From Echinarachnius parma (lineage: Eukaryota; Echinodermata; Echinoidea; Clypeasteroida; Echinarachniidae): DNA of 64,000 nt. The translations under genes and the position numbers were made by a program. Every line of letters begins with the position of its first letter. The stretch's first letter is position 1. Location: NCBI GenBank assembly GCA_037951105.1, contig JBAMJV010003994.1, positions 62,001 through 126,000 on the forward strand. Reading direction: 5' to 3'. Shown piece by piece: positions 1-11,320 of this stretch. Below the pieces are notes generated by a model. The model saw nothing but the letters and a program-made list of their open reading frames with translations, did no database searches and had not been told where the DNA came from.

Positions 1-119
1 TTTATTGCCAAAACGTAAATGAAGTCAACACCCATTTGCATCAATATTAAAGATGTCAGATGTAGAGTAAAGAGTGTGCTGATGGACTTGTTTTTGTCTT
101 AGATAAAGAAGTACATCAT

Positions 120-215
120 AGCAAGGAGAGATATAAAATTAGACGGTGGGGGATTCCGGTCACAGGAAAAAACATGTTTATGATCTGATAATTGTGACAT
201 CACTTTGAAAGAGTA
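120..215 (+). repeat. Old SINE body fragment
   Basis: This stretch resembles the body of the SINE at 770-870. Both share a run of the form AGAC(G)-TGG-...-ATCC(A/G)GTCA, then TCTGATAATT, then GAGTAAC. The copy is diverged, and I cannot see a tRNA-like head upstream of it. It is called only by this internal similarity. Confidence 0.4.
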
Positions 216-539
216 ACTCTTCTTGTCATTTTCTTTTCTTTTTCTTTTTTATTTTCCGGGTTAGCCTCTTCTGTGTTTTGCACTGTTCTCCCAGAGGGAT
301 CTGCGTCTAATGTGACCTCGGTAATCGGACACAAACCCACAATACATCCATGATCCATCACTTATTGAGCACTCTTTCCACTCCCCGGGGAGCATTCCAG
401 AATGTGCTACTTTACAGTGCACTCATGCTTTACACATCCTTATTCATATCAATTATGTATCCAATATTATACCCGGGCGGGGAGCAGCAATGTGGATGTA
501 ATGCCTTGCTGAGGGACGCAAATGTTGGGGCATCGACAT

Positions 540-606
540 GCATGTTTCGAACTCGGCTCCCGTGGTTTGAAAGTCAAGCGCTTTTCCGATCGTGCCACAA
601 GACCTC
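540..606 (-). repeat. tRNA-like SINE head, minus strand
   Basis: Read on the minus strand this has an A-box-like TGGCACGATCGG, a CTTTCAA anticodon-loop-like segment and a B-box-like GAGTTCGAAAC in tRNA spacing. The arms do not pair well enough for a working tRNA. It looks like the head of a tRNA-derived SINE or a tRNA pseudogene. Confidence 0.4.
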
Positions 607-696
607 CACATTTTAATTTGCTCTTTGATAAAGATCCGCATGCGAGGTTCGAAAACTCAGGCTCTACTTGCCTAACGTGACTACTCTACTTTTTTT

Positions 697-870
697 GGAA
701 GCGTAATGGTGTTGTGGATTGGACTCTTGCCACTTAATGCGAGGGTCGGGGGTTCGAGTCCTACTACACGCAGGGAGAAATAGACGATGGCAGAATCCAG
801 TCAAAATAGTTAAATCATAGTCTGATAATTAGGACACCATTATTAGAGAGTAACGTGCATCGCATGTTCA
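697..870 (+). repeat. tRNA-derived SINE
   Basis: An A-box-like TGGTGTTGTGGATTGGA at about 707 and a perfect B box GGTTCGAGTCC at 751-761 have tRNA-like spacing, which gives an internal RNA polymerase III promoter. The body after about 770 matches the older fragment at 120-215. The tRNA cloverleaf is degenerate, so this is a SINE, not a tRNA gene. Confidence 0.5.
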
Positions 871-1544
871 TTAAAACAAACTTTACATGTACGCAAAAGT
901 AAACCAAAATACTGAATTTCTTTCATAAAAGTGAAGTAATTGCTGTTTTTAAATTTTAAATGTGTTCGAAGAATTTATTTTGACAATTCTAATAACAATG
1001 TCCGAATATATAACTAGCTTTGCAATGATGTCCCCTATTCGTGAACTAAATTATTTCAATTTATCTCATAACAAGTTCATGAACCGGGAATGTTGTAAGG
1101 CAAGAAGGGATTCGAACAGATGCGTGAGATAATATTGCAATTTAAGTGGACACTTGACTATCCACATTAATTGCACAAATTTCCCTGGGATAAATTGTGT
1201 GTAACTTGCTATCTGCATGGCTGTAGGCGTGCCCCGTGCTGAAAAAATTTACGCCGTAACGTTGGGGGAGGTTCACCTCCGTATCGCAACCAGTACTGCG
1301 TGCAAATGGCTGTGAGACGAAGCGTGTACAAGTGTGCTGAATCCAAAACACGTATTCATTAAATGATAAACTATGAACAAACGAGATAATATCAATGCAT
1401 TGCCGTCATTGTATATACGAAGGCAAACATTGCTAAAATATATTATATTATATCCTACATGAATGAAATCCTGTTCAGTGATTGGTCTACATAGCGTCAT
1501 GTGACCAAACATAGTAATGCCCATGGAGAAAAATGTGCTATGCG
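871..1544. other. No gene recognised
   Basis: AT-rich sequence with only short chance reading frames. I see no splice-bounded exon or clear repeat family here. Confidence 0.4.
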
Positions 1545-1590
1545 TGACGTCAATGATGGAATAGTAAATGCTATTCCATCATTGACGTCA
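1545..1590. promoter_or_regulatory. Perfect inverted repeat with two TGACGTCA sites
   Basis: Two 20-bp arms (1545-1564 and 1571-1590) are exact reverse complements around a 6-base loop. Each arm begins or ends with TGACGTCA, the consensus CREB/ATF site and itself palindromic. The repeat lies about 200 bp upstream of the recombinase start codon, so it could be promoter elements of that transposon or a terminal structure of some other small element. The regulatory role is inference. Confidence 0.45.
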
Positions 1591-1616
1591 TATATAACGA
1601 TTAATCAATGATTTTC

Positions 1617-1678
1617 ATCGATATCAACACGATATACACAATATCAAATCGATATCAACACGATATACACAATATCAA
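1617..1678. repeat. Two direct copies of a 31-bp unit
   Basis: Two exact 31-bp copies (1617-1647, 1648-1678) begin with ATCGATATCAACACGATA. A partial third copy follows up to about 1691. They lie between the TGACGTCA palindrome and the recombinase ORF and may be part of its 5' leader. Confidence 0.8.
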
Positions 1679-1787
1679 CGCGATATATCGGATCGGTATC
1701 GCTCCATAGACTTGTGTACTAAACGGATCGTCTGCGCTGCAAAATTAAACTTCGCGCCGCTGCAATATTTCTAAACAAACCACCAAA

Positions 1788-3014
1788 ATGGCCGCCGCCG
1801 CCGCCGCCGCTGTTCGGTTTAACCTCATCGATGACGAGGATTTAGAGGCTTTCATTGGCTCTACCGATAGCGAAAACACCAAAAAACAGATAAAATACGG
1901 ACTTTCAATCTTCAAAGAATTCTGCTTGCTCACTAATGTGAATTTTGAGGAAATATCGACCATAGACATTGCTGATTTAGACAAGCTTCTTTCACGTTTT
2001 TACGCCGGGGCCCGCACTAAGAAAGGGGACGGATATTCGGCTAAATCGATGCATTGTATCAAGTTTGCTCTCCAACGACACTTTTTGTCAATCAAAGGTG
2101 TGGACATCAAAGGTAAGGACTTTCCTTTGTCTAATCGTGTGTTCAAGGCTACGATTGTGAAACTGAAATCAAGTGGAAAGGGTTACGTAAAGCATCATCC
2201 ATCCATCAGCGATGCTGACATGACAGTCATTCAAGACAGTTTTGATCTTTCAAAACCAAGAGATCTGCAACGAAAGGTGTTTATGGATTGCATGATCTTC
2301 TTTGCTAACCGCGGTATGGAGAACTTACGAAACATGAAACCAGGAGATTTCATCCTACATGAGCAAGGGGAAAAAGAATTTGTCACTTTGAGGGACATGA
2401 GCACCAAAAATCATCGAGATGATAATGAAAAAAGTCAGGGCGGTCAGATGCATTCTGTCGCTGGAAGTTCACGATGCCCTGTGAAGAACTTGAAGAAGTA
2501 TCTTCGGAAGTTGAATCCGCTGTGTGAGTACATGTGGCAGAAGCCCAAATGTAAAGTCAGTGATGCCGATGATGTGTGGTTCGACAATTCTCCTCTTGGA
2601 AAGAATACACTAGAATCTATGACAAAGAAGATATGTGAAGATGCTGGCTGCAGTCTGAAGTACACCAACCATAGTCTCAGAGCTACAAGCATCTCCATTT
2701 TGGACCATGCCGGCTATGCCTCGCGTCACATCATGACTGTCTCAGGACACAGATCAGAGACATCGATCAAAAATTACTCTCGCACTAGTGAGCAGCAGAA
2801 AGTAGATATGTCAAAAACCTTGTCTGCAAAACTGCATGCTTCTACTGTCGAAAATGCCAAGATCGACCAGCCGTCCACCTCAAGCTCGGCAGATGGTGCT
2901 GTTGGCAATGACAATGTTGGTAACACTAACAGTAACAGAGAAGATATGATGACAGACAGTCAGGTCGAACGTGTATTAGAAGCTCAGAGACAGAGTCAGA
3001 TCACTAGTCACTAG
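1788..3014 (+). CDS. Crypton-type tyrosine recombinase
   Basis: An uninterrupted 408-aa ORF that starts at an ATG followed by a GCC-repeat Ala tract. The C-terminal half shows the catalytic pattern of tyrosine recombinases of the Crypton/DUF3504 type: N-R175-G-x-E-N-L-R in the first Arg box, H295-S-L-R298 (HxxR), G-H321, and nucleophile Y330 in KNYSR. Residues 30-130 look like the N-terminal helical SAM-like DNA-binding part. The tail (350-408) is Ser/Asn/Gln-rich and probably disordered. Enzymes of this family cut and rejoin DNA in the nucleus through a 3'-phosphotyrosine link and are known to move Crypton transposons. All expected catalytic residues that I can place are present and no stop or frameshift is visible, so this copy is young, under selection or co-opted. 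Host genes with the same domain exist (for example the ZMYM2/QRICH1 group), so domestication cannot be excluded. The element ends are not defined. Confidence 0.85.
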   Translation: MAAAAAAAVRFNLIDDEDLEAFIGSTDSENTKKQIKYGLSIFKEFCLLTNVNFEEISTIDIADLDKLLSRFYAGARTKKGDGYSAKSMHCIKFALQRHFLSIKGVDIKGKDFPLSNRVFKATIVKLKSSGKGYVKHHPSISDADMTVIQDSFDLSKPRDLQRKVFMDCMIFFANRGMENLRNMKPGDFILHEQGEKEFVTLRDMSTKNHRDDNEKSQGGQMHSVAGSSRCPVKNLKKYLRKLNPLCEYMWQKPKCKVSDADDVWFDNSPLGKNTLESMTKKICEDAGCSLKYTNHSLRATSISILDHAGYASRHIMTVSGHRSETSIKNYSRTSEQQKVDMSKTLSAKLHASTVENAKIDQPSTSSSADGAVGNDNVGNTNSNREDMMTDSQVERVLEAQRQSQITSH

Positions 3015-3745
3015 ACCTAGATCTAGTCCCACTACAAGCAATAATATTACTCACATGAACCTTGTTTCTGAGAGTCGCCAACGGATTTTCCACTTTCATA
3101 GTGGATGCATTGTACACATGTACAACAAATAGTAACAATAACATTGACTTCATCATGTACATACGTTTTAAATACTTTTTAGTGTTCCATTGTTTGGTTT
3201 GACATTGTTTATTTGAAACTCATTGATTGAGACTTTGACTGTTCCGTTGACTTTCCAATTCGATTGACCGTGACGTCCGTTTAAAACTATTTATCGTGCC
3301 TGAGGCTAGCTGTGGACTCTACATTTTGGATATATCAAGTGACATTTATGGTAAGTAAACACATTTTGTATATATTAAAAAGATCGATAGAAGATATTAA
3401 AAAACAAATAGTCTTATAATTATACCGTATCATGCATTCATTTCAATATTACACGATAGTAAACATGTTACAAACGATACATTACGTAAAGTGTGTTAAT
3501 TATTCACGTTTGATGCGCGCGTTTTGAATTTGGGTGCGCATTAGTTGTTAATGCGCGTAACCATGAATGGAAAGATAGCGCAATACGCCCTTGCGCTATA
3601 ACTATTGCGCAAAGGGGGTCAGTGTCACAAACAGAACATAGTGCAGTGGTGGTTTCATGATCAATGTTTTGTCTTTCTTTATATTTGTCTTTAATTTAAT
3701 TGAAATCATTTATTTTTGCGATGATTATGATTATGCGAAGGATAT
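3015..3745. other. 3' flank of the recombinase, no gene recognised
   Basis: Probably contains the 3' UTR and end of the Crypton element. A consensus-like splice donor ATG|GTAAGT occurs at about 3350-3358. GCGC-rich stretches at 3515-3610 may be another old repeat. No coding frame is convincing. Confidence 0.35.
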
Positions 3746-3852
3746 AAAACAAATATATCATGCACTATTTCGAGCCACTAGTGAAATTATGGATTCCTCG
3801 GTGACAGGAAAAGCACTATGTTCTTCGGGTCTTAAAGTCTTAAAGCGTCTAC

Positions 3853-6800
3853 TGTGAGCTGGATATGTCTTTCCTGTGGATTACCGAACTTCGCCTCTTC
3901 ATTGTTTGATTCGTATAACTCGTCAATTACATGTACAAACAGCTTCTCCTCACTTGCCTACATGGATGATCCCCCTTCATCGTTTATGCCGCTTGCCGCA
4001 TCATCCCCAAGGACCAAGAAAAGAAAACCTGAACGAAACCCTAAGAATAAAAACAAGCATGGCCATGGTGAAGGGGCTACAAACGTCAACGCAAAAAAGC
4101 CCAGGGACAAACCATTGAAAATACTAAATATCAATTTTCAAAGTATATGCAACAAGACAGCTCAATTTCAGGCTCTGCTTGAAACAGAGAAGCCAGATAT
4201 TGTTGTAGGGACCGAGACATGGCTAAATACAGCAATATTCACATCAGAGATTATCCCACCACATTACCAAGTTTTTCGCAACGATCGACTGTCTACTGGA
4301 GGAGGTGTTCTCATTGCAACACGGGTCGATTTAATATGCCGGGAGGAAAAGCCGCACCAACTCCAAAAGGACACATCTGAAATGCTGTGGACCAGTCTAC
4401 ACGTAAAAGGCCGTCCAACCTTATATATTGGTGCTTTTTATAGAAAACATAATGGAACAATCGCTCTTGACGAACTTCAATTAACGGATCTTCAGCAAGC
4501 CTTATCAAAATTACCAATCAATAGCCAAATTTTTCTAGCTGGAGACTTTAATTTACCTGACATTGACTGGACAAGGAACACATTTGCCACTGGAGGAAGG
4601 TACCCTGCCGCGAGTACGCACATGATCAACATTGCTGAAGAATTCAACCTACATCAAGTTGTGACACAACCCACACGAAACAACAGCATCTTAGATCTTG
4701 TATTTACAAATGTTCCACTTCTAGTCCAGAATACATGTATACTTCCAGGGATATCTGACCACGACGTTGTCTCAGTTGAATTCTTACACTCTTCCACGAG
4801 GGTTAAACAAAAAAGGAGAAAAGTCTTTTTATTAAAGAAAGGAAATTTTGAGAATATAAAGGAGGATTTGACACGATACGCGGACTCAATCAACGATGTA
4901 GTAGAAGCCACAGTAAACGACCTATGGGAGGGATTTAAGAACACCCTCATTTCAGCAATGGACTTGCATATTCCAAGTAGGTCAGTTACACCAAACAACA
5001 ATCTGCCTTGGTTTAAACACTGTCATAAGAAGCTATCCATCCGTAAAAGAAATGCCTATGACAAAGCTAGACACACAAATGCAGATCCTGATTGGAACAT
5101 CTTTAGAAATATACGCCGAACCCTAGATCGTAGCCTCAGAAAATCACGCAGCAACTACTTACGAGAGATGGGTGAGAACCTCACAACGAACAACACCAAG
5201 CCATTTTGGAGATTTGTGAAAAGTCTGAGGCAGAGTTCCACCGGTGTCGCTTCGCTAAACACAACCAACGGCATTGCAGATACCCCTCTTGAAAAGGCAA
5301 ACACACTTAATCGACAGTTCCAGTCTGTGTTTACGCAGGAAAATTGTAATAACCTACCGCATATTAATGATGATTATACCCCGGCGATGGACCGAATAGT
5401 TATAACAACAAATGGCGTTGTTAAACTGTTAAAAGAGTTGAATTCACACAAGGCTCCTGGCCCAGATGGGATGTTACCAGCAGTGCTAAAGGAATGTGCG
5501 GAAGAGGTGGCCCCATTGCTAAAGAACATCTTTCAAAAATCCATCGACACGGGAGAATTGCCAGAGGACTGGTTGAAAGCCAACATTACGCCGATATTTA
5601 AGAAAGGAAACCGCTCCGAACCCAAGAATTACCGACCAGTCTCATTGACATCTATACCCTGTAAACTATTGGAACATATAATCCACACAAACATCATGAC
5701 ACATCTCGAGACATACAACGTCCTCAATGGAGAACAGCATGGATTCAGGAAAGGGAGATCATGCGAAACTCAACTCGCCCTGACCGTGCATGACATCGCC
5801 GAAATCTTAGATCGTCAAGGACAAGCAGACGTCGTCATCACAGACTTCAGCAAGGCGTTTGATACAGTCCCCCATCAGAGGCTTCTTCTGAAGCTGAACC
5901 AAGCAGGGATAACAGGATCTATACACACCTGGATAAATAACTTTCTGACAAGGAGGACGCAATCTGTCGTACTGGAAGGGGCTTCATCCGAACACGTGGA
6001 CGTACAATCAGGAGTTCCACAGGGTACTGTTCTGGGTCCACTACTATTTATATTATACATTAACGATTTACCAAAGGGAGTCGACTCCCAAGTGCGACTG
6101 TTCGCGGACGACTGCATTATATACCGAGAGATCCAATCCGATGCTGACAATACGGCACTACAGCAGGATATTAACCGTTTGTGCGCCTGGGAGGCAAAAT
6201 GGCAGATGAAATTTAACATTGACAAGTGCCATGTGATGCACATTACTCACAAACGGAGAGTTAAAGTAACACAATACACCATGAATGGAACACCCCTTCA
6301 CTCAATAGCGAAACACTCGTACCTTGGGGTAGAGCTTAACTCCAAACTGAACTGGGCAGACCATATAAACACAACTGCATCCAAGGCAAATAAGGTACTG
6401 GGCCTGATTCGGAGAAACCTCTATAGTTGCTCGCGCAAAGTGAAAGAGACAGCTTACAAGACGTTGGTCCGACCAAAGCTAGAATACGCTGCATCAGTAT
6501 GGGACCCATACAAAGAGGAACACAAAAGCAGACTTGAAGCTGTTCAACGAAGAGCTGCCAGATTCGTATACAAGGACTGGAGAAGAACCAGTAGCGTCTC
6601 CAATATGCTATCAACACTGGGTTGGAAACCCCTGGAAGATCGCCGGGCTACCTCCAGACTCAATCTATTATACAAATCAATACAGCACACTGCTGAAATT
6701 GACTCAGACAAATACCGGCAAGACTCATCAGGGGGAATCCAAACAAGAAAGTCATCTGCTCTTTCGTTCAAACGACTCACAACCAAGAAGGACTGCTATA

Positions 6801-7045
6801 AATATTCATTTATACCAAGAACTCTGGCGGAGTGGAATCTCTTACCAAATAACGCACGACAAGCCACATCGTTGCATTCATTTCAAGGACATTTGAGTAA
6901 GATGAATATGCTAGATTTCACTAGGAGGGCCCACCACGGGCTCCCCAATTAGGCGCGCACACCTAAACCCACCAAGTGCCTGCAACTGTATATCCGCATC
7001 ATGCGGAGTTTGTTTGCAGTACCAAGAAGAAGAAGAAGAAGAAGG
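3853..7045 (+). mobile_element. 5'-truncated CR1/Jockey-group LINE
   Basis: The element spans the end of a PHD-like or zinc-finger segment, the endonuclease, the reverse transcriptase, a short 3' UTR with a small hairpin (CCGCATCATGCGG, about 6993-7005) and a terminal (AAG)n tail at 7023-7044. The hexamer GTCTAC lies at both edges (3847-3852 and 7046-7051). It may be the target duplication, although six bases could be chance. The missing 5' end is the usual result of incomplete reverse transcription. Confidence 0.85.
3854..6952 (+). CDS. LINE endonuclease / reverse transcriptase ORF
   Basis: About 1,030 codons are open without interruption. The first codon of the open frame is GTG, not ATG, and a stop lies just upstream, so the true N-terminus is lost; the first in-frame Met is codon 37. 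The opening residues W3-x-C5-x2-C8 resemble the end of a PHD-like finger found before the endonuclease in CR1-like elements. APE-type endonuclease motifs: TETWL (120), GDFN (230-233), SDHD (301-304). Reverse transcriptase motifs: PGPDG (535), FSKAFDTV (665), SGVPQGTVLGP (719) and catalytic FADD (750-753). The C-terminal part carries the typical YLGV...W..H and RRAARF blocks. In this family the protein nicks target DNA and copies its own RNA at the nick. The intact frame suggests a recent insertion, but without its 5' end this copy is unlikely to be autonomous. Confidence 0.9.
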   Translation: MSWICLSCGLPNFASSLFDSYNSSITCTNSFSSLAYMDDPPSSFMPLAASSPRTKKRKPERNPKNKNKHGHGEGATNVNAKKPRDKPLKILNINFQSICNKTAQFQALLETEKPDIVVGTETWLNTAIFTSEIIPPHYQVFRNDRLSTGGGVLIATRVDLICREEKPHQLQKDTSEMLWTSLHVKGRPTLYIGAFYRKHNGTIALDELQLTDLQQALSKLPINSQIFLAGDFNLPDIDWTRNTFATGGRYPAASTHMINIAEEFNLHQVVTQPTRNNSILDLVFTNVPLLVQNTCILPGISDHDVVSVEFLHSSTRVKQKRRKVFLLKKGNFENIKEDLTRYADSINDVVEATVNDLWEGFKNTLISAMDLHIPSRSVTPNNNLPWFKHCHKKLSIRKRNAYDKARHTNADPDWNIFRNIRRTLDRSLRKSRSNYLREMGENLTTNNTKPFWRFVKSLRQSSTGVASLNTTNGIADTPLEKANTLNRQFQSVFTQENCNNLPHINDDYTPAMDRIVITTNGVVKLLKELNSHKAPGPDGMLPAVLKECAEEVAPLLKNIFQKSIDTGELPEDWLKANITPIFKKGNRSEPKNYRPVSLTSIPCKLLEHIIHTNIMTHLETYNVLNGEQHGFRKGRSCETQLALTVHDIAEILDRQGQADVVITDFSKAFDTVPHQRLLLKLNQAGITGSIHTWINNFLTRRTQSVVLEGASSEHVDVQSGVPQGTVLGPLLFILYINDLPKGVDSQVRLFADDCIIYREIQSDADNTALQQDINRLCAWEAKWQMKFNIDKCHVMHITHKRRVKVTQYTMNGTPLHSIAKHSYLGVELNSKLNWADHINTTASKANKVLGLIRRNLYSCSRKVKETAYKTLVRPKLEYAASVWDPYKEEHKSRLEAVQRRAARFVYKDWRRTSSVSNMLSTLGWKPLEDRRATSRLNLLYKSIQHTAEIDSDKYRQDSSGGIQTRKSSALSFKRLTTKKDCYKYSFIPRTLAEWNLLPNNARQATSLHSFQGHLSKMNMLDFTRRAHHGLPN

Positions 7046-7357
7046 GTCTACGACCCTCAGAACATAGTGCTTTTCCTGTCACCTCGGAATCCATAATTTC
7101 AACTAGAGGCTCTCAGTGCATGGTATATTTGTTTACTATTCCTAGATAGAGAATGACCCCTGACCTTATTTCACAAATATGCAAATTAGCTAATTATCTT
7201 TAAAATCGCCAAAATGCACCCTGGGACCAAAAATAAAAAATGGAAACATGACTTTTTCTCATCAGTAATGTATTTAGACCAAATTAAAAAATGTTTCCAA
7301 GATTATAGCAAAAATAATTGCTGCTTTACATAACCTGATAGACTATATAGGCCTACG

Positions 7358-7906
7358 TCATATTACGTGAAATTTCTGTCTCAGGTGTGCACCAAATCGC
7401 ACAATTTCACGCCCAAAAATACAAAAGCTCCCTACTGTGGGAGGGGGACACCCCCTCCCACACCCTCCCCCGCTCGGTCGCTTCGCTTCCTCGCAATGTC
7501 TCTCCTCAACTTTTGAGAAGTTGTTGACGCCCTTGCTTAGTTTCATGGGAGCCCAATGCCCTATAGACTATATCGATGGCTCTATAGTATACAGGATTAC
7601 GTGGATCCATCTCATGCAAGGCTCAATCTTTTCCTCGCTATGCCCTTTAAAAATACGTTACGAGTAGGTTCACTATTTTAAAAGCTATCTAAAAGCTTCC
7701 GGGGCTCCGCCCCCTGGACCCCCATTATTGTCCCCAAATGTGGGTGCCCCCCAAAGTCAGGTCTTCGAGCCATCAAGACACTTTCGATGAGCGCATAATA
7801 AAACTTCCGGGCATGCCAATGTGGGGCTTTTAGCTCTCTCAGTGGTCACTCTGGAAAAATTTTCAAATTTCGCCCCCCCAATCTCAAAAACGGATCGACA
7901 CCCCTG
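7358..7906 (+). mobile_element. hAT-type MITE, copy 1 (left end missing)
   Basis: Homologous to the right part of the complete copies at 24348-25462 (inverted) and 31845-32820. It ends in CGGATCGACACCCCTG, the family's terminal repeat with one change. The left half is absent, so no target duplication can be checked. Confidence 0.8.
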
Positions 7907-10900
7907 CCGAATGTGACATGCTTGTTTTTTTTTTAGATGGATAGGCTAAGCCTAGTCATTAAATCATGCACACTCGTATACGAATGGCTATATTGTGCAG
8001 CTTTTATCAATTATGCAACTACATTTTTAAAAACTAGACATGAAATTCGTCATAGACGAATTAGGTGATACGTACCCATTTGAAAATGTATCTTTTGAAC
8101 CTTTCCACAACAAGCTTAAACCGATTTGATTTGCAGGAAATCTTAATGACGAAAAATTATTCAGAGGTCTATCAGTAAAGATTTGTTGTGAACACCTCAA
8201 AATCCAAGATGGTGTCCAATAAAACAGCTGTTTTGATTTGTTATAGATAATTGGTGAAATGTACCAAACGACACCTGTAATCAGCATGATTTTGCAGTTA
8301 TATTAAAGACAATAGACGTTTCTATAATCTGATAATAATCATTATTGGGTTCAAGATATGTTACATGGTTACTAGTAGTTGTAGTCCCAAACTTAAATTT
8401 TAGGCATTTTCCCCCAACAATAGAAAATTATTGATTTACATAATTTGGTGTAGATCAATAATTATATTAGTAGTTGGATTAATACTTTTTGAAGAACTGC
8501 CAAGTTATATTAGCAATACTATGTGAAAGTTTTAAGTGTGTACCATATCTGAACAAAAAGTTATAATATCTGGAAGTCAACATTTAATATCGACAAAAAG
8601 GGCAGTTTTGCACCATTTATCATGCTGAACAGGGTGTCTACAAAATTTGTAATCGTGATTATAGGATTTGTGTAGTCAATAGTTGCGTTAATCTTGGGAC
8701 ATCTTCATTTCTAGTTATGAACAAAACCAACTTTTTCTGTAATATGACGAATATTCCACCATCATTTTGTAATCCGCGTAGATGTTGTGTTTGTCTTAGT
8801 TTATGAATTTATCAATACTCAAGCGCTAGAAATGAACTTAATTCCACTCCCCATGGAGCATTCAAATCAGCTGGATAATGACGCGCCTGCCAGGCCTATT
8901 GTGAATTTGAATCATACTGGGTGTTGCCCATGATGTTTTTAAAGCATTGTCAAGATCATATTAATTATCTTAAGTAAGTATCTTATTGAAGTACACAATA
9001 TTAGAGCGTATCTAGATTCGAACTCCATATTGATTGCAAGGCACGCACCTTTCATGCCATACACATCTTATTGCATTTATCTGGAAACCATAAAGGTCTA
9101 TACAAATGGCCGACTTAGTATTTTTTTTAAAATTAGATGGATCTTTGCCTCCGGTATATACACTGTTATGGACAAATCACATCCTGAGTTAAACTTTTTG
9201 TTATATAATGGATTATATTCTGTGCATATATGCTTGATAAATCAAAATTGTTTTTTGATCTTTGATGTTAATTGACACAGTGAGTCAAGAAATAACGTAT
9301 GATGATTTCATCTTATTTTATTTATGATGTAACATTTTCTTAAACATATCAGTATTGTACAGTCAATTTATTTGTGATAGATCGGTTTACACAATTCTTA
9401 TTTATTTAATTACTGAAATTCATGTCTATGATTGTATGTGAATTCATAAATAAATGGTTTGTAATAGAGGTTGGTAGATTCTAAAGAAAAACAATGTTAT
9501 AATTGTATTTGTTCTTTGGGATATGACATAACAGATTTGCTTTTATTGTTTTTTATATGGACATTTACACTATTCCAACATGTTCTGCATTTTTAAAATT
9601 TATATCCGTGTCCAAATACTATAGATATTGATTCTTAGACTGTAAAAGTGAAAATGTTTTAAGTAGTTCTTTTTTCTAGGTATTATTGTGAAATAGTTGA
9701 ATGTACATCTAAATTTCATTGTATGAGATAGTATAGTTTTCCATAATACTTTTGTCATTCAATTTTGTCCCGAAAAATTAAGAATATCTTCTTTAATATT
9801 GTCTATTGTTGACCAAATATGTTCAACAATCAGTACGCTTTTCGATGCACAAAAGACCTCTGGGCTGCCGGTCTAATGGTTGACATGTATAGAAAATAAC
9901 AAACGACAGAGTAAAGACCCGGTTATCATTTTTTTTTTAATAGCTGTTACAACTCAAGAGGGTGCTTTCTAAGAAAGCAAAATTATGCATGTGATGTTGT
10001 GTGAAAATAATGATTAGATAAAGATAGTATCAACTATTTAAAAAACTCTTTTTATTTTTTTAAGAAGTGATATATGCATTTTAAGTATTTAAAAAAAAAT
10101 CAAGATATCGATTGTCTAGACAATATATAAATAAAATTTTTTTTAATGAAATTTTACAATTATGAGAACATTTGAAAGGGAATGATTCTCATTTTACATG
10201 TTTTATTCAAGGAACTTTCTAATTGAATTAGAACCAACCAATTTTTTGTCATGGGGCATTTCGGGAAGTACCAATACTCAAGTGTACCTTTAAACCATGC
10301 AATTGTACAAAGTTATTCTTTTGGGAGGTTTCTCAGAGAAGCAAATACATCATCTTCCACAACACAAATTACCAGTCTTCCTAGTTATTCTATATTCCAG
10401 ACAATTTGAATTACTATTCTAAGGTCAACTATGCATTGTGTACGTTTCGTCGATGTACAATACAAAATTATATACTAAATGGGTCTGATCCATAAGACTA
10501 CACTTTGTCAACCATTTCGTGAATGAGACAGAATGCAGATATACGTTTGTTTATCTAAATTTTAGTTTCGGTAAGGGGCGATTGGAATAACTAAACCCTT
10601 TTCATACACACGGCTTTATGCTTTGGCTGGTTCCACAAATACAATCATAAGTATAGGAGAACACACAGAAAAATAATTATAAGTCACGTTCACATCGAAC
10701 ATTCAAAGTTAATCTTCACTGTTCACAGCAGTACCTCATGCTAAATCTTTATGCAAACAGTATACTCACTTATAATATACATGTATTAATTCACAACTTG
10801 TGTCTCTCTTTTACATCAGATATTATTAATCAACCAGTATATAATTATTACTTAGATAATTACCATAAACAATACAAAGATTATTCTCAATATTCAGCAA

Positions 10901-11320
10901 GTTATACAACTATAACTAGTATACCGTAAAAGTTTGACTAGAGGCGCTACTGGTTTAGAGGAGTATCAATAGCGCCAGCAAACATCCAAAACGATCCAGT
11001 ATAATGAATATGTATCTAGCCTTTTGTCAACGATCTTCGAGCCGGTCTAAATGAATATTCATGATAGCATTATCACGCAAAGTTAGAAAAGATGAACGTT
11101 ACTAAGGGTTGAAATCCAATCAAGCAAGCAGAAGTAGCTCTTGGGTCGGTGGTTGGTGCAAATCAGGATAAGGTAAAATTGCATCACGGTATGAAGAGCC
11201 GTAGGTTCAAGACGCACTGGATAAGTGATTTTTTTTTTTTTTTTTTTTCATAGGAAATTTTGTTTTAACAGATGCCAGCGTTTTGTGCATAGGAATGGGA
11301 ATGAAAATTATCATTTCTGT

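Larger units (their letters stand above)
3746..7134. repeat. Inverted-repeat element split by a LINE
   Basis: The left arm (about 3746-3832) and right arm (about 7055-7134) are near-perfect reverse complements over ~80 bp. The shared core includes GAAATTATGGATTCC and GACAGGAAAAGCACTATGTT. The arms face each other across the LINE, so the LINE landed in the loop of a pre-existing hairpin or long-TIR element. The outer pairing ends near AAACAAATA / TATTTGTTT. Confidence 0.75.

Noticed and set aside
3657..3857. 66-aa ORF before the LINE
   Set aside because: It reads through the inverted-repeat arm and AT-rich flank and has no LINE ORF1 features.
8027..8287. 86-aa minus ORF, repeated at 16595-16894 as 99 aa
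   Set aside because: Its presence twice is explained by the segmental duplication. There is no recognised domain and no splice context.
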